64,000 bases of DNA from Thaumasiovibrio subtropicus (GTDB lineage Bacteria > Pseudomonadota > Gammaproteobacteria > Enterobacterales > Vibrionaceae): positions 2,169,580-2,233,579 of the forward strand of contig NZ_AP023054.1 in assembly GCF_019703835.1 (NCBI RefSeq), in the 5' to 3' direction. A program made the position numbers and the translations under genes. Below, in pieces: positions 17,681 to 26,121 of this stretch. The notes beneath the pieces were generated by a model. The model did no database searches. It saw only the letters and a list, made by a program, of their open reading frames with translations, and was not told the origin of the DNA. Position 1 is the first letter of the stretch. Every line of letters begins with the position of its first letter.

Positions 17681-18901
17681 TTACATCAAGCCCATCATCG
17701 CCAGTGCTGCCAATGGAACTTGCGTGCCGTCAGCAAACGTTATATTGCCTTCACCAATTGTCACTTTCGCTTCGTACTGGTCACCGCCATCCACAATGAT
17801 GCCTTGGTTTAACCACATCTCAAATTGGCCACCCGCCATCATCGCATACATATCAACGAGTTGCTTACCTGCCGCAACGTCAATATTGCCTGAAATCACA
17901 TCGAGCAAAGCCATGGGATTATCAGAAACACGCGCAATACCTTCAGGCAAGTTCAGTGCCGATTGCAGCGAGATATCACTGCCTTGGAAGTTGACACTCG
18001 AATCAATCCCCACTTTCTCAATGCCTTTTGAGAGCAGTAGATCCAGCGCCAACGCCACATCTTGGTCATCGATCATAAAATCAGGTGATTCATAGCCTTG
18101 GAATAGCTCAGTCAGCTTAACTAACGCATCGTAATCAAGTCCATTTAAGGCAAAATCCAACTTACCGTTTGAAACCAAGGTCTCTCCCAAAGAGTCTACG
18201 GTTGCAAATGTCCAGCTATTGGTGTGATTCAGCTTATTTGTTGCTTCGTCTTTGCTGTTGTTAAGACTGAATGTGACTTTTTCAACATTGAAGCCGTCAG
18301 ACATGTCGTCAAACTTAATCTGATCAATACTCATGTTTTGAGTACCCAGCCAGAAATGGCCGTCATTGACGCCGTCTACGCTGCCTTTCACTCCGGTCAG
18401 ATTAGCACTGCCTTCGCCATTCATGTCTTCGAGAACCAAAGAGTTAAGATTAAACTGCGCGGCCCCTTTACCGCTAACATCCGCGTGACCTTCCATGGTC
18501 ATTGGCGTCATTGTAATCTTCAAATCATCAATCTCTGCGTCAATCTCGTTGACGATCATGTCAAAGACTGTGTCACCACTTAACTGAGTCACCGTGTTGA
18601 AGACAAAGGGCTCTACACCTTGTCCCCATAACGTATCCGCAACCGCACGTTGCTCTTCCGTCAGAATTAAAACATTCTCAGAGCTAATTGATGCCAACCC
18701 ATGCTTGATAGAAGAACGGATCTTCCACTCGGTAGGGAGTTCATCTTGTTCAAAAGTTTCAGCAGTTGAACCAACAAATTTAATCGTACTGATCACTTCG
18801 CTCGACAGGTAACCGCGCTGATAGTCGTAACTATACTCATATATGGTCTTCCCTCTATTGGCAAGATACCAATGTCGATAAAAGGGACAGGTTGCTTTCA
18901 T
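17681..18901 (-). pseudogene. DUF945 (YdgA-type) protein, C-terminal part, cut by an IS
   Basis: Carries the body of a DUF945/YdgA-like envelope protein: YDYQRGYLSSEV (the Y-x-R-G-x-x-S-S hallmark) followed by about 350 residues of beta-rich, Asp/Gly-rich sequence ending in GLM. The open frame runs from 18901, but its first ~19 codons come from the inserted element, up to the inverted repeat at 18843. The native N-terminus, with its membrane anchor, lies on the other side of the IS at 20202-20339. Joining the two sides restores one reading frame. The fragment lacks a signal/anchor and is probably non-functional if expressed at all. Confidence 0.85.
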
Positions 18902-19094
18902 ATATCCGGCCTATGCGTGAAGCTCGTGTGGCTTCTGGCCTTGATGACACTTCGCGCATATAGCCCTTATCAAATTAACGGTTTTGGTAAACCTTTGAGT
19001 ATATCAGGGTCCCTATATGCTGGTCTTACCTGTTTTCATCTAAACTGCTATCTACGCAATATCTGGTGTGTGACGCTTTAGTTAAATCTTTCTG

Positions 19095-20119
19095 TTAAAC
19101 CGCCGCTGGCGCTTTATAGCTTTCTCCTCGACAGATAATGACCCACGCGATACGGATTATCTTATTCGCCAGCGCCACCACAGCCTTGTTAAAACCTCGC
19201 CTTTCAACCAGCCGCAATATCCATTGACTAAGCCTGTCTGTTTTGCCATCGGCTCGACTCACAACCGCTCTTGCACCATGAACCACGAATGACCTTAACT
19301 GCTGATTCCCTCGCTTTGTAATGCCAAGCAATACCTCTCGACCTCCCGTGCTAAATTGCTTGGGCACTAAACCTAAGGCTGCTGACGCATCACGCCCTCG
19401 TTTAAATTGCTCACCACTTCCCATCCAGGCTCTTAAGGAAAAACTCACCACGGGACCAATACCTGGCACTTTTATCAAACGCTGACAAACGTCTTTTTGC
19501 TTCACTTTTTCGGCCAACCTTTCGTCGTACCACTGTAGCTCTTCGTCAAGCCTTTCGAGTTGTGTGTATTGCCTGAATAAAAGCGCTCGAAATTCGTCGG
19601 TTAAGCCGTTCTCAACATCTTCTAGAATAAAAGGCAGCGATTTACGCAATACCTGACTTCCTCTCGCCAGCACTACCCCATACTCCGCCAGCAACCCTCT
19701 CACATGATTGATTAAGCGCTTTCTGTCACTACTCACGTGTTGACGCATGAGCAAAAAAGTTTGGTCGTCTTGCTGCGCTAGGGATTTGACCGCAACGGGG
19801 CGAATCGCACCGTGCTGACACGCTTCTGCGATGGCCTTTGCATCGTTATAGTCATTCTTTTGGCCTCGTAAATAGCCTTTCACATGCTGAGCGGGAAGTA
19901 ATACAACAGAGTGCCCTAGCTGGCCTATTTTTCGTCCCCAGTAATGCGCTGTACCGCATGCTTCCATCGCAATGACACAAGTCTCTAGCTTCGAGAGATA
20001 GCCAATGAGCTGTTGTCGATTTAATTTCTTTCTCTCAACTTGCTTACCCTGTTTGTCCAACATGATGAAGTAAAAGTATTCTTTGCTAAATCGATACCAA
20101 TGGTTTTACACTTATTCAT
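19095..20119 (-). pseudogene. IS110-family transposase with a one-base frameshift near its N-terminus
   Basis: From the ATG at 20119 the frame reads MNKCKTIGIDLAKNTF, the first DEDD active-site strand (GIDLAK). It then shifts at a run of four T on the coding strand near 20070. Adding one T would join it to the long frame from 20063 (322 aa, MLDKQGKQVERKKL...), giving a 341-aa protein of normal family length. The long frame keeps the other landmarks: EACGTAHYWG, NDYNDAKAIAEA and the C-terminal Transposase_20 region (KVPGIGPV, GLVPKQ, STGGREVLLGITKRGN). As read, the product lacks the first catalytic Asp and should be inactive. A homopolymer sequencing error is the alternative. Confidence 0.82.
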
Positions 20120-20201
20120 GGTCTTCCCTCGTTTTTAGATAGGCGATTTATCAACGCTATCTTGGCACATTGCGATGCCGATTAGTGCGAGGGAAGACCA
20201 T
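20118..20201. repeat. Extra inverted-repeat copy forming a hairpin over the transposase start
   Basis: ATGGTCTTCCCTC recurs at 20118-20130, inverted relative to the terminal copy at 20189-20201. The G/C base next to each arm also pairs, giving a 14-bp arm. The inner copy covers both the Shine-Dalgarno-like GAGGGAAG and the transposase ATG. A transcript starting at or outside the IS end would therefore fold and hide the start. Confidence 0.7.
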
Positions 20202-20339
20202 TACATCAAACAACTCAGCATAGGTATCATTTACTTTTACGGAGTCTTCAAAGACTGACTGTCCAATATGCCCAACTGCCAAAGGCCAAATTGCTACTAA
20301 TGCAACCGCACCACCAGCTGCAAGATAACGCTTAATCAT
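20202..20339 (-). pseudogene. DUF945 protein, N-terminal fragment separated by the IS
   Basis: The ATG at 20339 has AAGGGA upstream and begins MIKRYLAAGGAVALVAIWP, a positively charged start plus hydrophobic anchor. It continues with VGHIGQSVFEDSVKVND to about residue 46 before entering the IS. This matches the expected beginning of a DUF945/YdgA-type protein, whose remainder lies at 17681-18842. Read-through into the IS stops at 20157. Confidence 0.82.
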
Positions 20340-20392
20340 AATTATTCCCTTATATAAAAACTGACACAGTGTATACCTAATCAACCTCTCGA

Positions 20393-20649
20393 TATACTCA
20401 AACAACCACAGGATTCAGAAGTAATCTAACGTGTCGAACTCAAGCCAAAGGTGTGAAGGCATCGCCTTCCCCTTTCATGCACATTTAACGCAGAAGTCGG
20501 GGCATCAATCGCTTCCCATAAAGCGAACCTACTAAGTTCACCAACACCATGACTGTTATTAAAATAGCTGGCTAACACTTCGAAACAGAGCCTTGGGGAC
20601 GAGCCTGGAAACTCTTGCTGAACAGGCATCTTTAGGTGACCTAAGTATA
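20393..20649. repeat. MITE-like repeat, degenerate long copy (B)
   Basis: A 257-bp copy in the same orientation as copy A. Blocks CAGGATTCAGAAG, AAAGGTGTGAAGGCAT, TTTAACGCAGAAGTCGGGGC and CATCTTTAGGTGACC remain. The left end is shortened and many bases differ, so it is an old copy. It lies just upstream of the DUF945 gene start. Confidence 0.75.
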
Positions 20650-20917
20650 TACTCTGTCGTTGTTTGTCATTTTGTCGATAAAAAGCCGCGTTGATAGTTT
20701 TATTATTCTCTCTTAAAGAGATGACAATCCCATTCTTCCCAACGACTTTTTTGAGTAAGTTCACAAAGTTAGCCGTTGTTAAACGAACCACAGGGTAAGT
20801 TTTGCACCAAAGTTGTAATCAGGGTCAATTTCACGTTTTGCTATTTCCCGTACACTTAAAACCATGCCTCATGTAATGGAAAGCGACCTTCTTGGCGCCT
20901 TATAGTAAGGACACTGT
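20650..20917. other. Upstream region of the second kinase operon
   Basis: 268 bp with no credible gene. A minus-strand frame enters from repeat B but has no ribosome site or recognisable product. The kinase ribosome site AAGGA lies at its right edge. Confidence 0.4.
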
Positions 20918-22858
20918 GTGAACCCATTTGTTATTTTATGTTTAACCCGAGACCCCGTGTTACGAGCAAGGCTCCAAGCGGAACTCGGTTTTTTAGATGG
21001 CTATTTTGACATTCAGTTCACCGCAGCCAACGACAGTGGCAAAGACAAGATTCACACACTTCACAAGAACAGACAGAAAATCGCCCTATTGATTTGCGAT
21101 GATAGTGGTGAAAACCTTATCGATTTTCTGGTCTATCTCGAGCAGGTCAATCGCTGCCAGCAGGCAGGCACAATATTGATAAGCGATAACATCAATGTGA
21201 ATGGTCTCGTCCAAGCCATCAACGCGGGAAAATTGAGTTATGTCCTCTCTAATCCATGGCAAGAGATGGAGCTTCGCCAATCCCTCGTCAAAGAGCTGAC
21301 TCGCTATGTACTATTGCAACCGCAATGCGACTGGCTCAGCTTTAGTGAGGTTCTCGACCGTCGAAAAATCCACAAGGCCCACATTGATCGCCAAATGAGT
21401 CAATATCGCTCAGGCTTTGTCACTGACCCACACAACCTCAACGATGCTCTGCTCGCTGAACAGGTGATCGAAGCGCTGTATGATTTCTTTAATGAAAATG
21501 ACGAGACGCAGGCTTGCCGGACATATAGCGAAGGGCATATCCTCACTCGCGAAGGCGAACCCAACCATCACCTCTGGTTTATTGCCAAAGGTGAAGTCGC
21601 TTTGTACAAGGATGATAAACAGGGCGAACAACATGAAGTTATCCGACATCAAAGTGGTAGCCTCATTGGTGGTATGTCCTTTGTCAGCGGCGATCCTTCC
21701 TTCTCTACTGGCGTAACTTTATGCCAAACTCAGGTTATTAAGCTCGATCGCGAACTTTTCAATAAAGTCATCAATTCACGTTCAGACTTACTGCCTTTGT
21801 TTACCAACTTACTGCTTCGTCACTTCAACCGACGCATCAAAAATTCGATTCGCACAGAAATGCGCCTTCAGCAAACCATCAAAGAGTTAGAAGTGGCCAG
21901 CGAACAGTTGGTGGAGAAAGAGAAGATGGCTATGCTGGGACAACTTGTTGCTGGTGTTGCTCATGAGCTGAACAACCCTGTCGCCGCAATCTTGCGTGGC
22001 AGCGAGACCTTGCAAGAGACTATTCCCTACGTCACTGACTCAAGCTTGGATAGAACCAATCAACAACGTGGTAATGAAATCCTCACTATCGCCATGACAT
22101 CACGGCCGATATCTACCCAAGAAACCCGTAAACGTGCCCGCGAAGTCGAGCCTTTAGTGGGCGATAGAAATTTGGCTAAAAAGCTCGTCAAACTGGGTTT
22201 AGATGAAGAACCGAGGCGAAGCGACTGGATTGAGCCTCAGAAAAATCACATCAACGATATCGTCAATGAGTGGGAACACTACTATCAAGTGGGGAGTTTT
22301 TTGCGCTCGATCAGTGTCTGTGCCAAGCGCATTGCGGATATGGTAAAAAGCCTCAAGAGTTATGCGAGGCAAGACGAAGAAAGAACCCAAGTCGGCGATA
22401 TCCATGAAGGCATTGAGGACACGCTAATCATCTTCGAAAATCGCCTCAAGCATCATGTCGTGACGAAAGAATACGCTGACCTACCCTTGTTACGCTGTCG
22501 CCCTATCGCCTTGCAACAAGTATGGACAAACCTGATTGCCAACGCACTGGATGCCATGCCACCCAAAGGGGAGATCAAAGTCGTGACACGACAGGAGATA
22601 AAACAAGGACAGCCCTATGCAGTTATTGAAATCCATGACAGCGGGTCGGGTATAGAGCCCGAACTACTGAATAAAATCTTTGAACTGAACTTTACCACCA
22701 AACGCGAAGGCAATTTTGGTCTCGGGATTGGACTGTCTGTGTGTCAACAAATTGTCCGCGAACACGGCGGACTCATCTCAATGTCTTCAGTGATCAACGA
22801 AGGCACCACAGCATCAGTTTCGCTCCCTATTCACCACGAGGAGAACACCCATGAATAA
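20918..22858 (+). CDS. Hybrid-like histidine kinase: degenerate receiver, cNMP-binding fold, HisKA, HATPase (module 2)
   Basis: A soluble 646-aa kinase. Residues ~1-135 are a receiver-like domain colinear with the partner regulator: Asp61 is kept, but the acidic pair is Thr10-Arg11 and the KPW motif reads SNPW (111-114). Residues ~195-300 are a Crp-like effector fold (EGHILTREGEPNHHLWFIAKGE). A helical linker leads to the H-box LGQLVAGVAHELNN (His349). A ~130-residue insertion follows, then the N-box (NLIANALDAMP) and G-boxes (FGLGIGLS). The GTG start has AAGGA upstream. It overlaps the next gene by 8 bp and is paralogous to the kinase at 9232-10563, which lacks the receiver-like part. Confidence 0.87.
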   Translation: MNPFVILCLTRDPVLRARLQAELGFLDGYFDIQFTAANDSGKDKIHTLHKNRQKIALLICDDSGENLIDFLVYLEQVNRCQQAGTILISDNINVNGLVQAINAGKLSYVLSNPWQEMELRQSLVKELTRYVLLQPQCDWLSFSEVLDRRKIHKAHIDRQMSQYRSGFVTDPHNLNDALLAEQVIEALYDFFNENDETQACRTYSEGHILTREGEPNHHLWFIAKGEVALYKDDKQGEQHEVIRHQSGSLIGGMSFVSGDPSFSTGVTLCQTQVIKLDRELFNKVINSRSDLLPLFTNLLLRHFNRRIKNSIRTEMRLQQTIKELEVASEQLVEKEKMAMLGQLVAGVAHELNNPVAAILRGSETLQETIPYVTDSSLDRTNQQRGNEILTIAMTSRPISTQETRKRAREVEPLVGDRNLAKKLVKLGLDEEPRRSDWIEPQKNHINDIVNEWEHYYQVGSFLRSISVCAKRIADMVKSLKSYARQDEERTQVGDIHEGIEDTLIIFENRLKHHVVTKEYADLPLLRCRPIALQQVWTNLIANALDAMPPKGEIKVVTRQEIKQGQPYAVIEIHDSGSGIEPELLNKIFELNFTTKREGNFGLGIGLSVCQQIVREHGGLISMSSVINEGTTASVSLPIHHEENTHE

Positions 22859-23348
22859 GTACCTGATTTTATGTATTGATGACGAGCGCGAAGTATTGGA
22901 TAGCGTGCTCAACGACCTAGGTGAATTTGAAAGCCACTTTGCCATTGAGGCCTGTGAAAGTGTCGAAGAGGCGCGTGAAGTGTTGCAAGAGTACCAGCAA
23001 GAAGGGACACCATTGGCGCTCGCCTTGTGTGACCACATCATGCCAGACGTCACTGGCGTAGAGTTTTTGATCTCTCTGACTGACCATGACTCAACCCGTC
23101 CAGCCCGAAAACTGTTGCTGACAGGGCAAGCAGGACTGGAAGAAACCGTTGAAGCCGTTAACCACGCTAGTCTCGATTACTTTATTGCTAAGCCATGGAA
23201 AAAAGAGCAGCTACAAAGCGTGATCACTGAGCAACTCACGACCTATATCATTGAAAATGAAAAAGAGTTAATGCCATGGATTCAAGTACTTGATGCTGAA
23301 CGTATCCTAAAGGCGATGAGTGATAATCGCACCAGTTTTGGTGAGTAA
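22851..23348 (+). CDS. Single-domain response regulator (module 2)
   Basis: A 165-aa protein with a receiver domain at residues ~4-120: Asp10-Asp11, phospho-acceptor Asp61 (LCDHIMP), Thr91 in LLLTGQA and Lys114 in AKPWKK. A ~45-residue tail has no known output domain. Its start overlaps the kinase gene by 8 bp, so translational coupling and pairing with that kinase are likely. Its closest relative in the window is the regulator at 8747-9220. Confidence 0.88.
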   Translation: MNKYLILCIDDEREVLDSVLNDLGEFESHFAIEACESVEEAREVLQEYQQEGTPLALALCDHIMPDVTGVEFLISLTDHDSTRPARKLLLTGQAGLEETVEAVNHASLDYFIAKPWKKEQLQSVITEQLTTYIIENEKELMPWIQVLDAERILKAMSDNRTSFGE

Positions 23349-23461
23349 GCAACCCATTCACACCGCTTATGCAAATGGCAAGGATTTTGCTTTATTTTAA
23401 GCGTTAACCCAACATTGCTATGCGAAAGACAAGAATTTGACAGGCTGCTTACTTTCCCTAC

Positions 23462-23516
23462 CGCCTGTCAGTGTCTTTGTCACAATGTTCTTCGACTGAC
23501 AAAGGTATGACAATCT
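23462..23516 (+). other. Hairpin in the gap before the outer-membrane protein gene
   Basis: CTTTGTCA and TGACAAAG form a perfect 8-bp stem in the 23349-23583 gap. Just upstream, GACAGGC and GCCTGTC form a second stem. Neither is followed by a clear T-run, so I cannot say whether they end the kinase operon or act in the next transcript's leader. Confidence 0.35.
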
Positions 23517-23583
23517 CTGCCTTGCAGTCGATTCTGGATATCAATAGAATAAGTCGTTAATTTTAGGGAATTTGGATTCAAAT

Positions 23584-24129
23584 ATGCGTAAAACACTTCT
23601 CGCGATGGGCGTCGTACTGGCAGCTAGCTCTTCCGTCGCTATGGCTGAAAGCCAAACTATGATGAGTAATTTCAGCTACGACTATATGGAAGCACGCATC
23701 GGTATCAGTCCAGTCACTTACGGTGGTGCTATCAGTAAGTCGATTCACCCCAATGCGCACCTGATCGCGCATCTTGATACCGAGTTTGAGCGTGACCTTG
23801 ACCTAGGCGCAGGTGTCGGTTTCCACGCACCAGTGAACAACTGGGCGGACATGTTCGGTGAGCTGAAAATGCGCATGTTTAATGACCGCAACAACAAATC
23901 TTCGGGTGACTGGGGGATGGAAATCAACCTTGGTGTACGCCAATGGTTGGGGCCGCAGCTTGAAGTCGCAGGTAAAGTGGGTCACTCCACAGTGGGTAGC
24001 GAAGACAAAACTTTCGGTATGGTAACGGGCCGCTTCCACGCCACTGAGCTGTTCTCTATCGGTGTAGAAGGTCGATTCAACTACACTTACGACGATCAAA
24101 TCATGGTGACAACTCGCTTCAAATTCTAA
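23584..24129 (+). CDS. Small outer-membrane beta-barrel protein
   Basis: 181 aa. The signal peptide ends in SSVAMAES (cleavage around Ala-Met-Ala). The mature part alternates hydrophobic and polar residues in about 8 strands with Gly/aromatic turns, and ends in TTRFKF with a C-terminal Phe, the outer-membrane assembly signature. It resembles small opacity/YfaZ-like barrels, but I do not recognise a specific family. The ATG at 23584 is preferred over an in-frame TTG at 23572, which almost touches the AGGGAA ribosome site. It converges with kdsB across a shared terminator. Confidence 0.7.
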   Translation: MRKTLLAMGVVLAASSSVAMAESQTMMSNFSYDYMEARIGISPVTYGGAISKSIHPNAHLIAHLDTEFERDLDLGAGVGFHAPVNNWADMFGELKMRMFNDRNNKSSGDWGMEINLGVRQWLGPQLEVAGKVGHSTVGSEDKTFGMVTGRFHATELFSIGVEGRFNYTYDDQIMVTTRFKF

Positions 24130-24142
24130 GAAGTGCACCTGA

Positions 24143-24180
24143 AATAACAAAGCCTCGCTACTGCGAGGCTTTTTGTTATT
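24143..24180. terminator. Bidirectional terminator between the barrel gene and kdsB
   Basis: AACAAAGCCTCGC, a TACT loop, then GCGAGGCTTTTTGTT. The near-perfect symmetry serves both strands. Confidence 0.92.
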
Positions 24181-24198
24181 TATTACTAAAGCATACAC

Positions 24199-24951
24199 TT
24201 AACGATTCAGGTAAGCGCGCACCGCATCGAGATCAGCTTGTGTGTCAACCCCAGCAGGTGGTACTTCTTTCGCCACTTCCACATGAATTTTTTCGCCGTA
24301 ATAGAGCACACGAAGTTGCTCTAACGCTTCTATTTGCTCCAAGGGCGTGGGTTCCCAGCTAATGTAACGATTAATAAACCCGGCTCGGTAGGCATAGATA
24401 CCAATATGACGCATTAAAGGTTGGACGATCGCTTTTGGCTCAGTCGCAAAATGGTCGCGATCCCACGGAATGGAAGCACGAGAAAAATAGAGCGCGAAGC
24501 CTTGAGCATCAGTGACCACTTTCACCGCATTCGGATTAAAGACTTCATCTTCATGGTCAATGTTCACCGCCAATGTCGCCATTAGAGCGACATTGTTACA
24601 CGCTAAATTCTCTGCAACTTGGTCAATCACGACAGGAGGAATAAGTGGCTCATCGCCTTGCACGTTGACGACAATCTCATCGTCAGCCAAGGCAAATTTT
24701 TCAACCACTTCAGCAAGGCGCTCTGTACCTGAATTATGATCTTCACGAGTCATACAGACCACACCACCAAAACCCTCCACAGCATCGGCAATGCGCTGGT
24801 CATCGGTCGCGACAATCACCTGACGCGCGCCGCTTTTACTCGCTTGTTCATACACCCACTGAATCATGGGCTTTCCAGCAATATCAGCGAGTGGTTTCGC
24901 AGGAAGTCGACTTGATTGATATCGCGCCGGAATGATGACGGTGAAACTCAT
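24199..24951 (-). CDS. kdsB: CMP-KDO synthetase (3-deoxy-manno-octulosonate cytidylyltransferase)
   Basis: Activates KDO with CTP to give CMP-KDO for lipopolysaccharide inner-core synthesis; cytoplasmic. At 250 aa it has the usual length. It opens with [15 protein letters not shown], the nucleotidyltransferase P-loop-like signature with Arg and Lys contacts. [11 protein letters not shown] supplies the metal-binding Asp, and RHIGIYAYR the KDO-side segment. Its start overlaps the trm112-like gene by 4 bp. It is the last gene of the comEC-msbA-lpxK-trm112-kdsB run. Confidence 0.96.
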   Translation of the reverse strand: MSFTVIIPARYQSSRLPAKPLADIAGKPMIQWVYEQASKSGARQVIVATDDQRIADAVEGFGGVVCMTREDHNSGTERLAEVVEKFALADDEIVVNVQGDEPLIPPVVIDQVAENLACNNVALMATLAVNIDHEDEVFNPNAVKVVTDAQGFALYFSRASIPWDRDHFATEPKAIVQPLMRHIGIYAYRAGFINRYISWEPTPLEQIEALEQLRVLYYGEKIHVEVAKEVPPAGVDTQADLDAVRAYLNR

Positions 24952-25133
24952 GTTGGTTTCACCTCATCAACAGGAATGAGCCGAGCTTCCGTTTCCAACA
25001 ACACCGGAATACCGTCGCGAATTGGGTAAGCCAATCGATCAAACTTACAAATCAACTCGTTATTATCCTTATCAAAATTCAGCTTACCTTTACACAATGG
25101 GCAAGCCACGATTTCAAGCAGTCGGTGATCCAT
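24948..25133 (-). CDS. Trm112/YcaR-family small protein
   Basis: 61 aa. It begins [18 protein letters not shown] and has a further Cys in [13 protein letters not shown], ending in DGIPVLLE; this is the usual pattern of the UPF0434/YcaR (Trm112-like) family. Its role in bacteria is not settled. It overlaps lpxK by 20 bp and kdsB by 4 bp, so it is translated with the lipid A genes. The same placement between lpxK and kdsB is conserved in enterobacteria and vibrios. Confidence 0.9.
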   Translation of the reverse strand: MDHRLLEIVACPLCKGKLNFDKDNNELICKFDRLAYPIRDGIPVLLETEARLIPVDEVKPT

Positions 25134-26121
25134 ATTTTTCCTTTACTTTATCTAATGCCACACGTAGCGTTTCTGCTACGCGGCTATCCATCTCAGCGTC
25201 GACAGGTAAATACCACCAATGAGGTTGAGAAAAGTGGCGACATTTCACTGCATCTTTCTCTGTCATTAGCAAAGGCTGCTGTGATGGCGTTAAATTGTTC
25301 AGTGTCTCTGCATCATAGGCTTGATGATCCGCAAAGCCCACCGTTTTTTCCAATGCGATACCTAAGTCAGTCAACGTATCGAAGAAGCGAGGCGGATGGC
25401 CGATACCCGCAATGGCGACAGCATGTTCAAAGTGGCTCGCTTCGACTTTTTTGCCTGTTTTGACATTGACAAATCGGCTTGGCTTCAGCCTCATCGCGCA
25501 TTCATTCTCTTGCGGCTCACCGCCATTGGTGATCAGCAGATCCGCTGTTTTTAACCGCTCAAGCCCTTCACGAAGCGGCCCTAACGGTATGAACTCTTCA
25601 TTCCCGAACCGACGCTGACCATCAATCACGATCACTTCGATGTCACGTTGCAACGCGTAGTGCTGCAGGCCATCGTCTGTGACGACAATGTTGACGCCTT
25701 GTTTTTCCAACTCTGCCACGGCTCTTGCTCGTCGCGGCGCGATAACCACGGGAACACGTGTTCGTTGCCGGATTAACAGTGGCTCATCACCAGCATGTTC
25801 GGCTGGCGAGTCCTTTTTTACGACATAAGGGTAATGCGGCGCTTTCGCGCCATAGCCTCGAGAAACGACACCCGGACGATACCCTTGCTGCTTTAACCAC
25901 TCAACAAGCCATACCACGACCGGTGTTTTCCCATTTCCTCCGGCCGTTATATTGCCTACAACAATCACAGGGACACTTGGGCGATAACTGACGCGCTTCG
26001 CTGTTTCAAACTCTAATTTGCGTTTCCGCGAAATCGAGCGATAAACGCGACTTAGTGGCCACAACAAGGGCCACAATAAGCGGTGATACCAACGAGGTTG
26101 AAACCACAGCGTCTCTATCAT
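25114..26121 (-). CDS. lpxK: Tetraacyldisaccharide 4'-kinase
   Basis: Phosphorylates the 4' position of the lipid A disaccharide to make lipid IVA, at the inner face of the cytoplasmic membrane. 335 aa, close to E. coli LpxK (328). An N-terminal hydrophobic helix ([15 protein letters not shown]) is followed by a Walker A segment, [12 protein letters not shown], and the DDGLQHY catalytic motif. It overlaps msbA by 4 bp, so the two are translationally coupled, as is usual for this pair. Confidence 0.96.
   Translation of the reverse strand: MIETLWFQPRWYHRLLWPLLWPLSRVYRSISRKRKLEFETAKRVSYRPSVPVIVVGNITAGGNGKTPVVVWLVEWLKQQGYRPGVVSRGYGAKAPHYPYVVKKDSPAEHAGDEPLLIRQRTRVPVVIAPRRARAVAELEKQGVNIVVTDDGLQHYALQRDIEVIVIDGQRRFGNEEFIPLGPLREGLERLKTADLLITNGGEPQENECAMRLKPSRFVNVKTGKKVEASHFEHAVAIAGIGHPPRFFDTLTDLGIALEKTVGFADHQAYDAETLNNLTPSQQPLLMTEKDAVKCRHFSQPHWWYLPVDAEMDSRVAETLRVALDKVKEKYGSPTA

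Larger units (their letters stand above)
18843..20201 (-). mobile_element. IS110-family (IS1111-like) insertion sequence within a DUF945 gene
   Basis: About 1,359 bp bounded by perfect 13-bp inverted repeats, ATGGTCTTCCCTC at 18843-18855 and GAGGGAAGACCAT at 20189-20201. It holds one DEDD-type transposase gene. Only ~80 bp lie upstream of the transposase and ~250 bp downstream. Short subterminal repeats plus a long downstream non-coding end fit the IS1111 subgroup, where the guide ('bridge') RNA is expected downstream of the gene (~18856-19094); that RNA is inferred, not seen. The exact outer base may differ by a few nucleotides from the repeats. No target duplication is evident. Confidence 0.85.

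Noticed and set aside
20426..20791. 121-codon open frame on the minus strand upstream of the second kinase
   Set aside because: Two thirds of it lie inside the degenerate MITE copy, it has no ribosome site, and no domain is recognisable.
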